NCBI RefSeq assembly: GCF_030503875.2 | Contig: NZ_CP129968.2 | Coordinates: 496,001-560,000 of the forward strand | Direction of reading: 5' to 3' | Origin: Marivirga arenosa | Lineage (GTDB): Bacteria > Bacteroidota > Bacteroidia > Cytophagales > Cyclobacteriaceae | DNA: 64,000 nucleotides | In this document: in pieces, positions 49,137-57,780 of the stretch | Layout of the letters: the number at the start of each line of letters is the position of its first letter | How positions within the stretch are numbered: the first letter of the stretch is position 1 | Notes under the pieces: model-generated | Told to the model about the DNA's origin: nothing | Database searches by the model: none | Seen by the model: the letters and a program-made list of their open reading frames with translations, nothing else | Program-made: the position numbers and the translations under genes

Positions 49137-50945
49137 ATGAGCATAGCACAAAAGATTGATTTTTATAAAGGTAAGATTGAAAGTTTCCGATCTGATGTAG
49201 AAAAGTACAGAAAGCAAACTAACCAATTTGGTACTATAAGAGTGCTATATTTTTTGGCCTCAATTATTCTAGCGGTTTATTTTATTAACGAAAGAGACGG
49301 AGCATCAACTGCAATTGTATTACTTCCTTTTCCATTGATATTTGGCTGGTTAGTGAATAAGCATAAGTCTAAAAAAAGAAGTTTAGAATTATGTCGAAAT
49401 AGAATCAACTTTCTTAAGGAAGAAATTGACCGATTAAACCTGAAATTAGATGCGCTTCCTGATGGAGAACAATTCAATGAGCATTTACATGAATATATTG
49501 CTGATATGGATGTCTTTGGTAGGCATTCTCTTTTCTCTTTATTGAATAGAAGCGTTTTGAGTTTTGGCCAAAATGCTTTAGCAAATTGGTTTAAGAAACC
49601 AGCCAGCAAAAGTGAGATCATTCAAAGACAAGAGGCGGTTGCTGAGATAAAAGATGATTTTGACTGGCGATTAGAATGGTGGGCAGAAAGTAGAATAAAA
49701 GAAGGTAAGGAAGATGAATATGAATTAAAAGCGGTCTTTAAATATTTTAGTCATACCGAAACAGAATCAGTTAAACCAGCTTTTAGGATATTACCCTATA
49801 TAGCGATTACCCAACTTTTGGTTTTAATCATTTTGGCAATTACCGGAATTATAGCAGGTTCATTTGTAGGGCTTGGGTTTCTGATCAATATTTTAGTATT
49901 GGCACCAGTTCAAAAGAACATTATGAGACTGCAATCCGAAACTAAGCCTATTGCTGAACATCTGGAACAGCATAAAAACCTATTCAAAATGGCGGAGGAA
50001 AAGCAAGTATCTTCTGCCCTATTACAGGAATTTCAACAGTATTTTCAAAACCCTAAAGCATCCACAAAAATAAAGAGACTGTCTAAAATTTTTAATTGGT
50101 TACATGCTCGAAATGGGATGATGTATTGGATTATTAATCCTTTTGTATTAATTGATTATTGGGTTTTAAATAGTTTGATGAAATGGAAAAACAACTATGG
50201 AAAATCTATAGAAAATTGGTTTGATGCTATTGGGAAATGGGAAGCCATCATGAGTATGGCAGAATTTTCTTTTGCTCATGAGCAATATAAAAACGCTGAA
50301 ATATTAGATGCAAAATGTGATTTAATAGCAAAAGACCTTGGACATCCTTTATTAAAACATGATGAGAGGGTTTGCAATGATTTTGAAATGACCGGTCCTG
50401 GTGCAGTCACCTTGATTACGGGGGCTAATATGAGTGGTAAAAGTACATTTGAGCGATCTTTAGGGGTGAATATGATCTTAGCACAAATGGGTGCGGTTTG
50501 TTGTGCAGAAAGTATTGCTCTGAGTCCATTGCAGTTATTTACAAGCATGCGTACACAGGATAATTTGGAAGAAAACACCTCTTCATTTTATGCTGAATTA
50601 AAACGACTAAAGCAACTGGTTGATATGACCAAAAGACCTCAAGAGCGGCCAATTTTCTATTTATTAGACGAGATATTAAAAGGCACCAATTCAGAAGACC
50701 GAAATATAGGGGCTGAGAGTTTGATTCGTCAGTTGATGAAAACCAACAGTATGGGATTAATATCAACTCATGATTTATCCTTAGCTAAATTAGAAAACGA
50801 ACTGAACAACTTCCAAAACTATAGTTTCAATAGTGATGTAAGCGGAGAAGAAATTCTGTTTGATTATAAGTTACATAATGGTCCTTGCCATACTTTTAAT
50901 GCAGTGCCTTTAATGCGAAAAATGGGGATAGATATCATTGAGTAA
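49137..50945 (+). CDS. MutS-like ATPase with N-terminal membrane segments
   Basis: A 602-residue protein ending in a MutS-type ATPase domain: Walker A GANMSGKST near 428-437, SMRTQDNLEENTSSFYAEL, Walker B FYLLDEILKGTNSEDR near 505-520, and STHDLSL. The N-terminal half replaces the mismatch-recognition and connector domains with coiled coils and two hydrophobic hairpins (FLASIILAVYFI/VLLPFPLIFGWLV at about 38-75 and ITQLLVLIILAITGIIAG at about 222-250), which predicts membrane attachment. This branch occurs in Bacteroidota and is not the mismatch-repair MutS1. Role unknown. Confidence 0.88.
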   Translation: MSIAQKIDFYKGKIESFRSDVEKYRKQTNQFGTIRVLYFLASIILAVYFINERDGASTAIVLLPFPLIFGWLVNKHKSKKRSLELCRNRINFLKEEIDRLNLKLDALPDGEQFNEHLHEYIADMDVFGRHSLFSLLNRSVLSFGQNALANWFKKPASKSEIIQRQEAVAEIKDDFDWRLEWWAESRIKEGKEDEYELKAVFKYFSHTETESVKPAFRILPYIAITQLLVLIILAITGIIAGSFVGLGFLINILVLAPVQKNIMRLQSETKPIAEHLEQHKNLFKMAEEKQVSSALLQEFQQYFQNPKASTKIKRLSKIFNWLHARNGMMYWIINPFVLIDYWVLNSLMKWKNNYGKSIENWFDAIGKWEAIMSMAEFSFAHEQYKNAEILDAKCDLIAKDLGHPLLKHDERVCNDFEMTGPGAVTLITGANMSGKSTFERSLGVNMILAQMGAVCCAESIALSPLQLFTSMRTQDNLEENTSSFYAELKRLKQLVDMTKRPQERPIFYLLDEILKGTNSEDRNIGAESLIRQLMKTNSMGLISTHDLSLAKLENELNNFQNYSFNSDVSGEEILFDYKLHNGPCHTFNAVPLMRKMGIDIIE

Positions 50946-51031
50946 GCTGAAAATTTCTCCACTCTTCAAATACAACTCTATCATTCAAACAATCTTTCTT
51001 ATATTGAATTTATTAGCAAAAGCATTCAAAT

Positions 51032-52612
51032 ATGAGAAAGACATTACTAATACTAATTGCAGTATTTATTCAAACTGCACTTTGGGCTCAAATTGAAAAG
51101 GCTCCCGAAAGAACAGAAGGTGAAGGTCCTTGGCCTCAACTCATCATCCGTGGCGTTACACTGATCAATGGAAACGGAGCCCCTCCATTGGGTCCGGTTG
51201 ACATAGTAGTGGAACAAAACAAAATTGTAAAAATTGAAACGGTAGGATATCCCGGAGTTGAAATCAAAGATGAGAATAGACCCAAATTAAAAGAAGGCGG
51301 TAAAGAATTAGATGCTTCAGGCATGTATTTAATGCCAGGCTTTATTGATATGCATGGTCATATTGGAGGTGAATCACAGGGGACATCTGCTGAATATGTT
51401 TTCAAATTATGGATGGGACATGGAATTACCACTATTCGCGATCCTTCTGCCGGAAATGGTTTAGACTGGGTGTTAGAGCATAAAAGAAAAAGTGCTGCCA
51501 ATAAAATAACAGCACCAAGAATTCTAGCCTATACTGCTTTCGGGCAAGGTAGTGATGAGCCGATCAGTACTCCCGCCATGGCTCGAGAATGGGTACAACA
51601 AAATGCTAAAAATGGTGCGGATGGCATCAAGTTTTTTGGTGCGGCACCTGAAATTATGCAAGCCGCTATAGAGGAAAATAAGAAGCTAGGTTTACGTTCT
51701 GCCATGCATCATGCACAATTAGATGTTGCCAGATGGAATGTTTTAAATTCCGCAAGAGCAGGTTTGACTTCCATGGAACATTGGTATGGTTTACCTGAAG
51801 CCATGTTTACTGATAAAACAGTTCAACATTATCCTTTAGATTACAATTATAATAATGAGCAACACCGATTTGCAGAGGCAGGTAAGCTGTGGGAGCAAGC
51901 GGCTCCTCCTTATTCTGATAAGTGGAATTCTGTAATGAATGAGTTGATCGATTTAGATTTTACCATTGATCCAACTTTCAATATTTATGAGGCTAGCCGT
52001 GATTTAATGCGCACCAGCCGAGCGGAATGGCATGATGATTACACCCTGCCATCACTATGGGAATTCTATCAACCTAGTATGGTGTCACATGGTTCGTATT
52101 GGCATTACTGGGGCACTGAAGAAGAAACTGCCTGGAGAAATAATTATAAACTCTGGATGACTTTTGTGAATGAATATAAAAACAGAGGTGGTAGAGTAAC
52201 GACAGGCTCTGATTCAGGGTTTATATTTCAGTTGTATGGCTTTGCATATATTCGAGAAATGGAATTGTTAAGAGAAGCAGGCTTCCATCCATTAGAAATT
52301 ATGATGTCATCAACTTTAAATGGGGCGGAAGCTTTAGGCATGGCTGATAAAATTGGTACTGTAGAAGTTGGTAAGTTGGCAGATTTCGTAATTGTAGAAG
52401 AAAATCCATTAGAGAATTTAAAAGTATTGTACGGTACTGGTGCTATTAAATTAACAGAGTATAATGAAGTAGTCAGAGTGGGTGGTGTAAAATATACCAT
52501 TAAAGATGGTATCATTTATGATGCTCAGAAATTATTGGAAGATGTAAAACAAATGGTGGCTGAGGAAAAAGAGAAGACTGGTTATGAGATTAAACAACCG
52601 GGGATGAAGTGA
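51032..52612 (+). CDS. Exported metal-dependent amidohydrolase
   Basis: A 526-residue exported enzyme (signal peptide MRKTLLILIAVFIQTALWAQ). Amidohydrolase-superfamily features: an N-terminal composite beta domain (GVTLINGNGAPPLGPVDIVV), metal-binding HxH in DMHGHIGG (H108/H110 approx.), AMHHAQLD and MEHWYG His residues, TTGSDSGFIF, and a C-terminal GKLADFVIVEENPL. Probably hydrolyses cyclic amide or imidazolone-type substrates in the periplasm. Followed by a strong terminator. Confidence 0.88.
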   Translation: MRKTLLILIAVFIQTALWAQIEKAPERTEGEGPWPQLIIRGVTLINGNGAPPLGPVDIVVEQNKIVKIETVGYPGVEIKDENRPKLKEGGKELDASGMYLMPGFIDMHGHIGGESQGTSAEYVFKLWMGHGITTIRDPSAGNGLDWVLEHKRKSAANKITAPRILAYTAFGQGSDEPISTPAMAREWVQQNAKNGADGIKFFGAAPEIMQAAIEENKKLGLRSAMHHAQLDVARWNVLNSARAGLTSMEHWYGLPEAMFTDKTVQHYPLDYNYNNEQHRFAEAGKLWEQAAPPYSDKWNSVMNELIDLDFTIDPTFNIYEASRDLMRTSRAEWHDDYTLPSLWEFYQPSMVSHGSYWHYWGTEEETAWRNNYKLWMTFVNEYKNRGGRVTTGSDSGFIFQLYGFAYIREMELLREAGFHPLEIMMSSTLNGAEALGMADKIGTVEVGKLADFVIVEENPLENLKVLYGTGAIKLTEYNEVVRVGGVKYTIKDGIIYDAQKLLEDVKQMVAEEKEKTGYEIKQPGMK

Positions 52613-52624
52613 TTTAATAATTGT

Positions 52625-52644
52625 TAATTCGTAATTACGAATTA
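52625..52644. repeat. 20-bp perfect AT-rich palindrome
   Basis: TAATTCGTAATTACGAATTA is self-complementary over all 20 bases, in the gap after the amidohydrolase gene. It resembles in base make-up the inverted repeat at 29174-29210. Confidence 0.45.
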
Positions 52645-52674
52645 TGCTATTTCAATTAGTGGTTCATTATGAAA

Positions 52675-52713
52675 AAAGCTCTGCCAGATATTATTAAATT
52701 CTGGCAGAGCTTT
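52675..52713. terminator. Strong bidirectional terminator
   Basis: AAAGCTCTGCCAGA and TCTGGCAGAGCTTT pair perfectly over 14 bp with an 11-base loop; A-rich before and T-rich after. It serves the amidohydrolase gene and the convergent exported-protein gene. Confidence 0.92.
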
Positions 52714-52727
52714 ATTTTTATTTTAAA

Positions 52728-53432
52728 TTATTGGCAATCTGAGAAAGCTACTACATGTTTACTTAAGTCTTTCCATGCTCTGTCAGTTGAATTCATTAAT
52801 TCATCACAACCTTCCCACATTACCTCATATTCTTCATCGTAATCCTTTTTCTTTAGCTTATAAGCTGCTTCGCCATCATTCGTTTTCACAAAATATGATT
52901 TTTCTAATCCACCAGCTAAGGTTACGCCACCAACGCCAACAGACATTGTTTGCTTAGCCATAGGATCATGATAAACTTTAACTTCTTTAGAAAAAGTAGG
53001 GTTTAATAGCTGCATTAAAAGCTCCATTTTCTTTTTCTTTTTATAATACACCATTGCATTTTCAAAGTATACATAACCGTCATCTAATAAATCTTGATCG
53101 ATTTGTTCATTATTCCATTTTTGAGCATCAGACATTGCATCCATTGCTTGACTTACTTTGTCTAATCCGCTTTGAGGCAAGTACATTTCTTTAATATCTT
53201 CTGGCTTAAGCTTTACTTTTTTACCATCCTCTTTTTCAATTTTAATCTGATCAATCAAACCTTTCTTTCTGTCTAAATCTTTAATAGTTCCAGTTATTTC
53301 AGTTCCATCTTTTAGGGTGATATAAGATGTTTTTTTGTGTGAATAAGTAAATGATGGACTTAATAATTTTTGTGCAAATGCAGATCCAACAAATAGCATA
53401 GTAAGAGCTAGTAATAATAATTTTTTGTTCAT
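52728..53432 (-). CDS. Exported hypothetical protein
   Basis: A 234-residue protein with a signal peptide (MNKKLLLLALTMLFVGSAFA). The N-terminal part has an SH3/Sm-like look (YITLKDGTEITGTIKDLDRK, KKVKLKPEDIKEMYLP), common in Bacteroidetes proteins that probably bind other envelope components. The rest (VYFENAMVYYKKKKK, HDPMAKQTMSVGVGGVTLAG) carries no motif I recognise. It has a good promoter at 53453-53482. Confidence 0.75.
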   Translation of the reverse strand: MNKKLLLLALTMLFVGSAFAQKLLSPSFTYSHKKTSYITLKDGTEITGTIKDLDRKKGLIDQIKIEKEDGKKVKLKPEDIKEMYLPQSGLDKVSQAMDAMSDAQKWNNEQIDQDLLDDGYVYFENAMVYYKKKKKMELLMQLLNPTFSKEVKVYHDPMAKQTMSVGVGGVTLAGGLEKSYFVKTNDGEAAYKLKKKDYDEEYEVMWEGCDELMNSTDRAWKDLSKHVVAFSDCQ

Positions 53433-53452
53433 AATTATAAGTTTAGTTTATA

Positions 53453-53482
53453 CAAATGTAACCATTGAAAACTTGTATGCAA
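53453..53482 (-). promoter_or_regulatory. Bacteroidetes-type promoter of the exported protein gene
   Basis: Read on the minus strand: TTG at 53482-53480, 19 bp, TACATTTG at 53460-53453. Spacing and box match the TTG/TAnnTTTG consensus; start near 53447, 15 bp before the start codon. Confidence 0.6.
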
Positions 53483-53559
53483 CCATTAGTATAAATATTT
53501 AAAAGAGGAAATATTAATTATCCTAAGGAAAAACACTCATGTCTGTGGTGCTCTGAAAT

Positions 53560-53592
53560 AAAAAAGGCCTGTCAGTAATATTGACAAGCCTT
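53560..53592 (-). terminator. Terminator of the glutamate dehydrogenase gene
   Basis: On the minus strand AAGGCTTGTCA and TGACAGGCCTT pair with one mismatch around ATATTAC and run into T residues, just after the dehydrogenase stop at 53614. Confidence 0.8.
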
Positions 53593-53613
53593 GGATAAGT
53601 TTTGTAAAAAAAA

Positions 53614-55032
53614 TCAAGGGAAAATACCCATATCCGTATAGCTGATAGCAATTCTTTCAATTGCTAAAATGAAAGCCGCAGTTCTTAAGCTTTTGATTTT
53701 CTTATTTTTTCGCATTTCATTTAAATCATGATAAGCAGTTACCATAGTTTCTTCTAAACCAGAAATTACTAAATCCCTTTCACTTGCTCCTTTCACAATG
53801 GCATCTCTTTGTTCTTGTTTAAATGCATCACCCGTTGCGTTTTCAATGCTATCCAATAGGAATTTATATTTCTCCATATCATAGCGCTTCTCTAACTTAC
53901 CAAATGATACTCTTGATAAATTTTTAAGCCATTCAAAATATGAAACGGTAACACCACCTGCATTTAGGTACATGTCTGGAATTACGAAAACATCTTTTTC
54001 AAGTAGTATTTTCTCAGCCTCTTTGGTAATAGGACCATTAGCAGCCTCTCCTATAATTTTAGCTTTAATTTTTCCAGCATTTTCACTGGTAATTTGGTTT
54101 TCTAAAGCAGCAGGAACTAGAATGTCACATTCCTTTTCCAGTAATGATATTGACTCTTTAACAAACTCTCCTTTTTGGTAACCTTCAAAACCTTTGTTCT
54201 CAATTTGATATTCTTTTAAAGCTTCAATATCAATTCCATTTTCATCCCAAATTCCACCATTCCATTCTGCAACACCTATAATTTTAGCTCCAGCTTCTGA
54301 AAGGTACTTAGCGGAATAAAAACCTACGTTACCTAATCCTTGTATGATGATTTTTTTGTCTTGCAAACCTGTGGTCAATCCTAAAGATTCCATATCTTCT
54401 TTCACACTAACAGCCTCTCTAATGCCAATATAAACACCCATACCAGTTGCTTCAGTTCTTCCCTCAATACCATGTTGAGAAAGAGGTTTTCCTGTTACAC
54501 ATGCTTTTGCATTAATGGCTTCAGGATTAAAAGCTTCGTAGGTATCGACTATCCAGGCCATTTCTCTGGCGCCTGTACCATAATCGGGGGCAGGTACGTC
54601 AATCGCAGGCCCTATAAATTTCTTTTTAATTAATTCAGAGGTGTACCTCCTAGTAATCTTTTCAAGTTGACGAGTGTTGTAGGCCAATGGGTCAATATTT
54701 ACACCACCTTTAGCACCGCCAAATGGAATGTTTACCATAGCACATTTAAAAGTCATTAAGGATGCTAATCCCATTACTTCTTGTTCATTAACCATCTCAC
54801 TAAACCTAATACCTCCTTTAACGGGGAGTTTGTGGTGAGAATGCTGTACTCTGTAGCCTTTTACAACTTGATAAGATCCATCATCCATACGAACTGGGAA
54901 ATGGAATTTATAAATACTGTTGCATTGCTTGATTTGCTCTAATAAACCTGGGTGAAGCTCCATATGCTGAGCTGCATCATCAACGAAACTGCATACATCT
55001 TCGAATAAACTATACTCTTGATTTTGTGCCAT
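53614..55032 (-). CDS. Glu/Leu/Phe/Val dehydrogenase, glutamate dehydrogenase
   Basis: A 472-residue cytosolic enzyme interconverting glutamate and 2-oxoglutarate. Conserved lysines K72 (KLPVKGGIRF), K96 (MTFKCAMVN) and K108 (PFGGAKGGVNIDP) line the substrate site, PAPDYGTGAREMAWIVD is present, and the Rossmann motif is IIQGLGNVGFYSAKYLSE. Length is slightly above the 410-450 usual for hexameric enzymes owing to the N-terminal extension. Second gene after a 3HCDH-like gene, with 34 bp between them, so probably co-transcribed. Confidence 0.95.
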   Translation of the reverse strand: MAQNQEYSLFEDVCSFVDDAAQHMELHPGLLEQIKQCNSIYKFHFPVRMDDGSYQVVKGYRVQHSHHKLPVKGGIRFSEMVNEQEVMGLASLMTFKCAMVNIPFGGAKGGVNIDPLAYNTRQLEKITRRYTSELIKKKFIGPAIDVPAPDYGTGAREMAWIVDTYEAFNPEAINAKACVTGKPLSQHGIEGRTEATGMGVYIGIREAVSVKEDMESLGLTTGLQDKKIIIQGLGNVGFYSAKYLSEAGAKIIGVAEWNGGIWDENGIDIEALKEYQIENKGFEGYQKGEFVKESISLLEKECDILVPAALENQITSENAGKIKAKIIGEAANGPITKEAEKILLEKDVFVIPDMYLNAGGVTVSYFEWLKNLSRVSFGKLEKRYDMEKYKFLLDSIENATGDAFKQEQRDAIVKGASERDLVISGLEETMVTAYHDLNEMRKNKKIKSLRTAAFILAIERIAISYTDMGIFP

Positions 55033-55066
55033 AGTAAGCTAGAAAGTTTTTATTTAATTAAATCAA

Positions 55067-55735
55067 TTACACTAAAGCTAAATATTCTTTTTTCAATCGA
55101 GGGCAGATTTTATATCTTTCTTCTTTAGTATCTTCATATACGGACTCTAATAATTCATAGACGTTTTTTATTCCAATTTTTTCAGCCCATTCAAAAGGTC
55201 CATTAGGATAATTGGTTCCTAATTTCATTCCTAAATCAATATCTTCTTTTTCAGCAGTCCCTTCTTGTAAAGTATAGAATGCCTCATTTATAATCATGCA
55301 GATTACCCTTGGAGTAACCATCCCTACTCTATCCTCAACGATTTCAAAATCCGTTTCTAATTTACCACACATCAAGCTCAATTTTTCTTTATCGAGCGCA
55401 TTTTCAATAGTGCATTCTAATATTTCTCGACCTGCAAATGTAGGAAGTCCATTAAATCCAAAAACTGTATTTTGTGTTTGACTTTGGAAAATTTTTAAGT
55501 TGCCAAAGCTACTCATAGCCATATTTGTGAATATGGTTAGATCAGGTCTTTGCTCATAGAATTGAAGTGCTTCTGGTTCCTCAGCGATGAAAAAGTCAAA
55601 AACTACATCCGCCTTAAAAAAAGCTTCTTCAGTGATTTCAGTAAGGTCATTGAAAGTTGTGATTTGGTGTTTTTCACCAAATTTAGATATGATTTCTTCT
55701 TGGTTTATGGGTGACCCAACAACAAGTATATTCAT
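55067..55735 (-). CDS. 3-hydroxyacyl-CoA dehydrogenase-like protein with reduced Rossmann domain
   Basis: A 222-residue protein. The C-terminal half is a 3HCDH C-terminal-type domain (DRVGMVTPRVICMIINEAF, DIDLGMKLGTNYPNGPFEWA). The N-terminal half is shorter than a normal NAD domain and begins MNILVVGSPINQEE, lacking GxGxxG. It may therefore not bind NAD normally and could be an accessory or degenerate paralogue. Transcribed with glutamate dehydrogenase; divergent from ridA-like. Confidence 0.78.
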   Translation of the reverse strand: MNILVVGSPINQEEIISKFGEKHQITTFNDLTEITEEAFFKADVVFDFFIAEEPEALQFYEQRPDLTIFTNMAMSSFGNLKIFQSQTQNTVFGFNGLPTFAGREILECTIENALDKEKLSLMCGKLETDFEIVEDRVGMVTPRVICMIINEAFYTLQEGTAEKEDIDLGMKLGTNYPNGPFEWAEKIGIKNVYELLESVYEDTKEERYKICPRLKKEYLALV

Positions 55736-55742
55736 AATTTGT

Positions 55743-55750
55743 TAGTTTTG
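55743..55750 (+). promoter_or_regulatory. Putative -7 element for the RidA gene
   Basis: TAGTTTTG matches TAnnTTTG 34 bp before the RidA start; no matching -33 seen. Confidence 0.35.
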
Positions 55751-55753
55751 AAC

Positions 55754-55761
55754 CAAAGTTA
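55754..55761 (-). promoter_or_regulatory. Putative -7 element for the 3HCDH-like/glutamate dehydrogenase operon
   Basis: Minus-strand TAACTTTG matches TAnnTTTG, 18 bp before the start codon. It sits three bases from the opposing plus-strand box, so the two promoters would face each other's transcripts. Confidence 0.4.
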
Positions 55762-55784
55762 ATGAACTAATTATAAAAAGCGAG

Positions 55785-56165
55785 ATGAGTAAACAAATCA
55801 TTCAAACAAAAGAGGCTCCTGCTCCCATTGGGCCTTATAATCAAGCAATTTTAGCAGGAAACACATTGTATGTTTCAGGTCAAATAGCTTTGGATGCACA
55901 ATCTGGAGAATTGATCAATGAAAATATTACAGAAGAGACACATCAAGTTATGAAAAACCTTGAAGCTATATTATCTGAAGCAGGATTAGGCTTTTCAGAT
56001 GTGGTGAAGTGCAGTATTTTTGTAAAAGATATGGGTAATTTTGCTACTATAAACGAAGCTTACGGAATGTATTTTAAGCAAGACCCACCGGCAAGGGAAA
56101 CAGTGGAAGTAGCGCGTTTACCTAAAGATGTAAATGTTGAAATCAGTTGTATTGCCGTTAAATAA
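55785..56165 (+). CDS. RidA family enamine/imine deaminase
   Basis: A 126-residue RidA/YjgF protein that hydrolyses reactive 2-aminoacrylate-type enamines made by PLP enzymes such as threonine dehydratase. Landmarks: PIGPYNQAILAGNTLYVSGQ, FSDVVKCSIFVKDM, and PPARETVEVARLPKDVNVEI with the conserved Arg. Its stop overlaps the next start as TAATG at 56163-56167. Confidence 0.96.
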   Translation: MSKQIIQTKEAPAPIGPYNQAILAGNTLYVSGQIALDAQSGELINENITEETHQVMKNLEAILSEAGLGFSDVVKCSIFVKDMGNFATINEAYGMYFKQDPPARETVEVARLPKDVNVEISCIAVK

Positions 56166-56650
56166 TGCAATTATGGCCAGCTAAATCGGAAATGTTTCTG
56201 AGCCCCTTAGGGCAAAATGAAGTGATGAGAAGGATGAAGCTGGCCGTAAAACCTGTAAAATATCAATCCTTTAAAAACCGATCATTAGGTGATGAGGAAG
56301 AGGAGGTATTTTTATTTAATGGTAATGTAAGCGAGAATGCTTTTGCTATTTCTCAAATTGTAAGTCGACCGAATAATTTTTTACCTTTAATCAAAGGAAA
56401 GGTTGAAGGTGGTCAATCAGGAAGTTTAATTCATCTTGAGTTTAAGCTTTTCCCAAGCGTAAAATATTTTTTAGGCTTTTGGGTAATCCTAATGTTAATG
56501 TTCTCAATAGTTTCTTATTCACAGGGGGAAAATGCATTGACCATTATTTTCCCATTGGTGATTTTAGTGGCTAGTTATGCATTGATATTATCAAGATTTA
56601 ATGATGCTTATCAAAAAAGCAGAAGAGAGTTGATGCGATTGATTAGTTAA
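56165..56650 (+). CDS. Hypothetical membrane protein, 161 residues
   Basis: A protein with two transmembrane helices at about 98-118 and 122-142 (KYFLGFWVILMLMFSIVSYS and ALTIIFPLVILVASYALILS). The N-terminal part is polar and beta-rich, with FLFNGNVSENAFAISQIVSR followed by PNNFLPLIKGKVEG; no family recognised. Translationally coupled to RidA by TAATG. Confidence 0.75.
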   Translation: MQLWPAKSEMFLSPLGQNEVMRRMKLAVKPVKYQSFKNRSLGDEEEEVFLFNGNVSENAFAISQIVSRPNNFLPLIKGKVEGGQSGSLIHLEFKLFPSVKYFLGFWVILMLMFSIVSYSQGENALTIIFPLVILVASYALILSRFNDAYQKSRRELMRLIS

Positions 56651-56673
56651 CGAATGGGTAATATTTCATGGTC

Positions 56674-57111
56674 TTAATTCTTCCCAAATGAAATTTCATC
56701 TGGCAATTCGTTTTCATCATCTTTTTGATAAGGAAAGTGGGATGCGAGTTGTTCTCCTGCCATTTTGATTCCTTCGCTTAGTCCAGCTGTGAGATCTCCT
56801 TTTTTAAAGTGGGCTAGCATATGTTCCTTTATGTCATCCCAAAAGTTTTCAGGAACTTTATTGTTAATACCTGCATCACCTAAAATAGCAAACTTATGAT
56901 CCTTCACAGCCATATAAAAAAGAACTCCATTTCGTTCTTTCGTTTTATGCATTTTAAGGGTTTTAAAAATGTAAGCCGCATGATCCATCACATCTTCCTT
57001 GCAATGATTTTCTAAGTGAATTTGAATCTCTCCTGAAGTATTCAACTCCGCCTCTTTTATAGCGCTAACAATTTTTTTCTTTTCTTCTTCTGTAAATGCA
57101 TCTTTTGCCAT
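56674..57111 (-). CDS. TPM domain protein
   Basis: A 145-residue TPM (YgcG-type) protein: FTEEEKKKIVSAIKEAELNT, SGEIQIHLENHC, and RNGVLFYMAVKDHKFAILGD followed by AGINNKVPENFW. It has no signal peptide or transmembrane helix, so it is the short cytoplasmic form usually encoded beside LemA. Here it is the third gene of a LemA-FKBP-TPM group on this strand. Confidence 0.88.
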   Translation of the reverse strand: MAKDAFTEEEKKKIVSAIKEAELNTSGEIQIHLENHCKEDVMDHAAYIFKTLKMHKTKERNGVLFYMAVKDHKFAILGDAGINNKVPENFWDDIKEHMLAHFKKGDLTAGLSEGIKMAGEQLASHFPYQKDDENELPDEISFGKN

Positions 57112-57170
57112 GACATAAATTTAATAAATCTTCCAAAGAATACGGCCTTATTCTTTAAATGTTATTGTGC

Positions 57171-57677
57171 TTATTGAAAGCGAATGCCATCTGGTTCAAT
57201 ATGATGTTGTCTTTCAATTTCTTCAAAAGAGGCTTTTCTTACTGATATGATATTGCCTTTAAAAAACAAATCTTGTCCGGCTAATGGGTGATTGAAGTCT
57301 ACCTTTACGTCTGATTTATTCTTATCAATTATTCTTCCACTTTGTGATTCTTCACTATTCTCATACCGTATGTAAGCGCCTACTTCCAAGGTTTCTTCAG
57401 TATAGCCTTCTTTCTCTTTAAAATCAGCTTTTGGGATTGTTTTGATTAAACTTTCATCCTTTTTACCATAAGCAAAATCAGCGGGTAATCTGAAGGCAAA
57501 GGTCTCATTTTGGGTTTTTCCTTTTAACTGCTCTTCAAAATAGGGTAGCATTTTTCCACTTCCAAAGAGAAATCTTAACGGATAAGATTGCCCTGAAAAG
57601 TCAACTAATTCACCTTCTTCATCTTTTTTTCTAACGTGATATGATAAAGTAACTACTGTGTTTTCTTGAATTTCCAT
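57171..57677 (-). CDS. FKBP-type peptidyl-prolyl isomerase, SlyD-like
   Basis: A 168-residue SlyD-like FKBP: YHVRKKDEEGELVDFSG and PLRFLFGSGKMLPYFEEQLK form the FKBP half-domain, an insert-in-flap region follows (SLIKTIPKADFKEKEGYTEE) and FNHPLAGQDLFFKGNIISVR closes the fold. No His-rich C-terminal tail, so it is not a nickel-metallochaperone-type SlyD. Acts as a cytosolic folding helper. Confidence 0.9.
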   Translation of the reverse strand: MEIQENTVVTLSYHVRKKDEEGELVDFSGQSYPLRFLFGSGKMLPYFEEQLKGKTQNETFAFRLPADFAYGKKDESLIKTIPKADFKEKEGYTEETLEVGAYIRYENSEESQSGRIIDKNKSDVKVDFNHPLAGQDLFFKGNIISVRKASFEEIERQHHIEPDGIRFQ

Positions 57678-57725
57678 ATTATATCAACACCTGCATTAGC
57701 TTGTTGTTTGCAAAGATTTACAAAT

Positions 57726-57755
57726 AAAAAAGGCTTCAAAATTTGATTTGAAGCC
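57726..57755 (-). terminator. Terminator of the LemA gene
   Basis: On the minus strand GGCTTCAAA and TTTGAAGCC form a 9-bp stem with TCAAAT loop followed by T-run, 25 bp past the LemA stop; FKBP and TPM therefore probably have their own promoter. Confidence 0.85.
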
Positions 57756-57780
57756 CTTTACTATCACTTGCTATTTTCAA

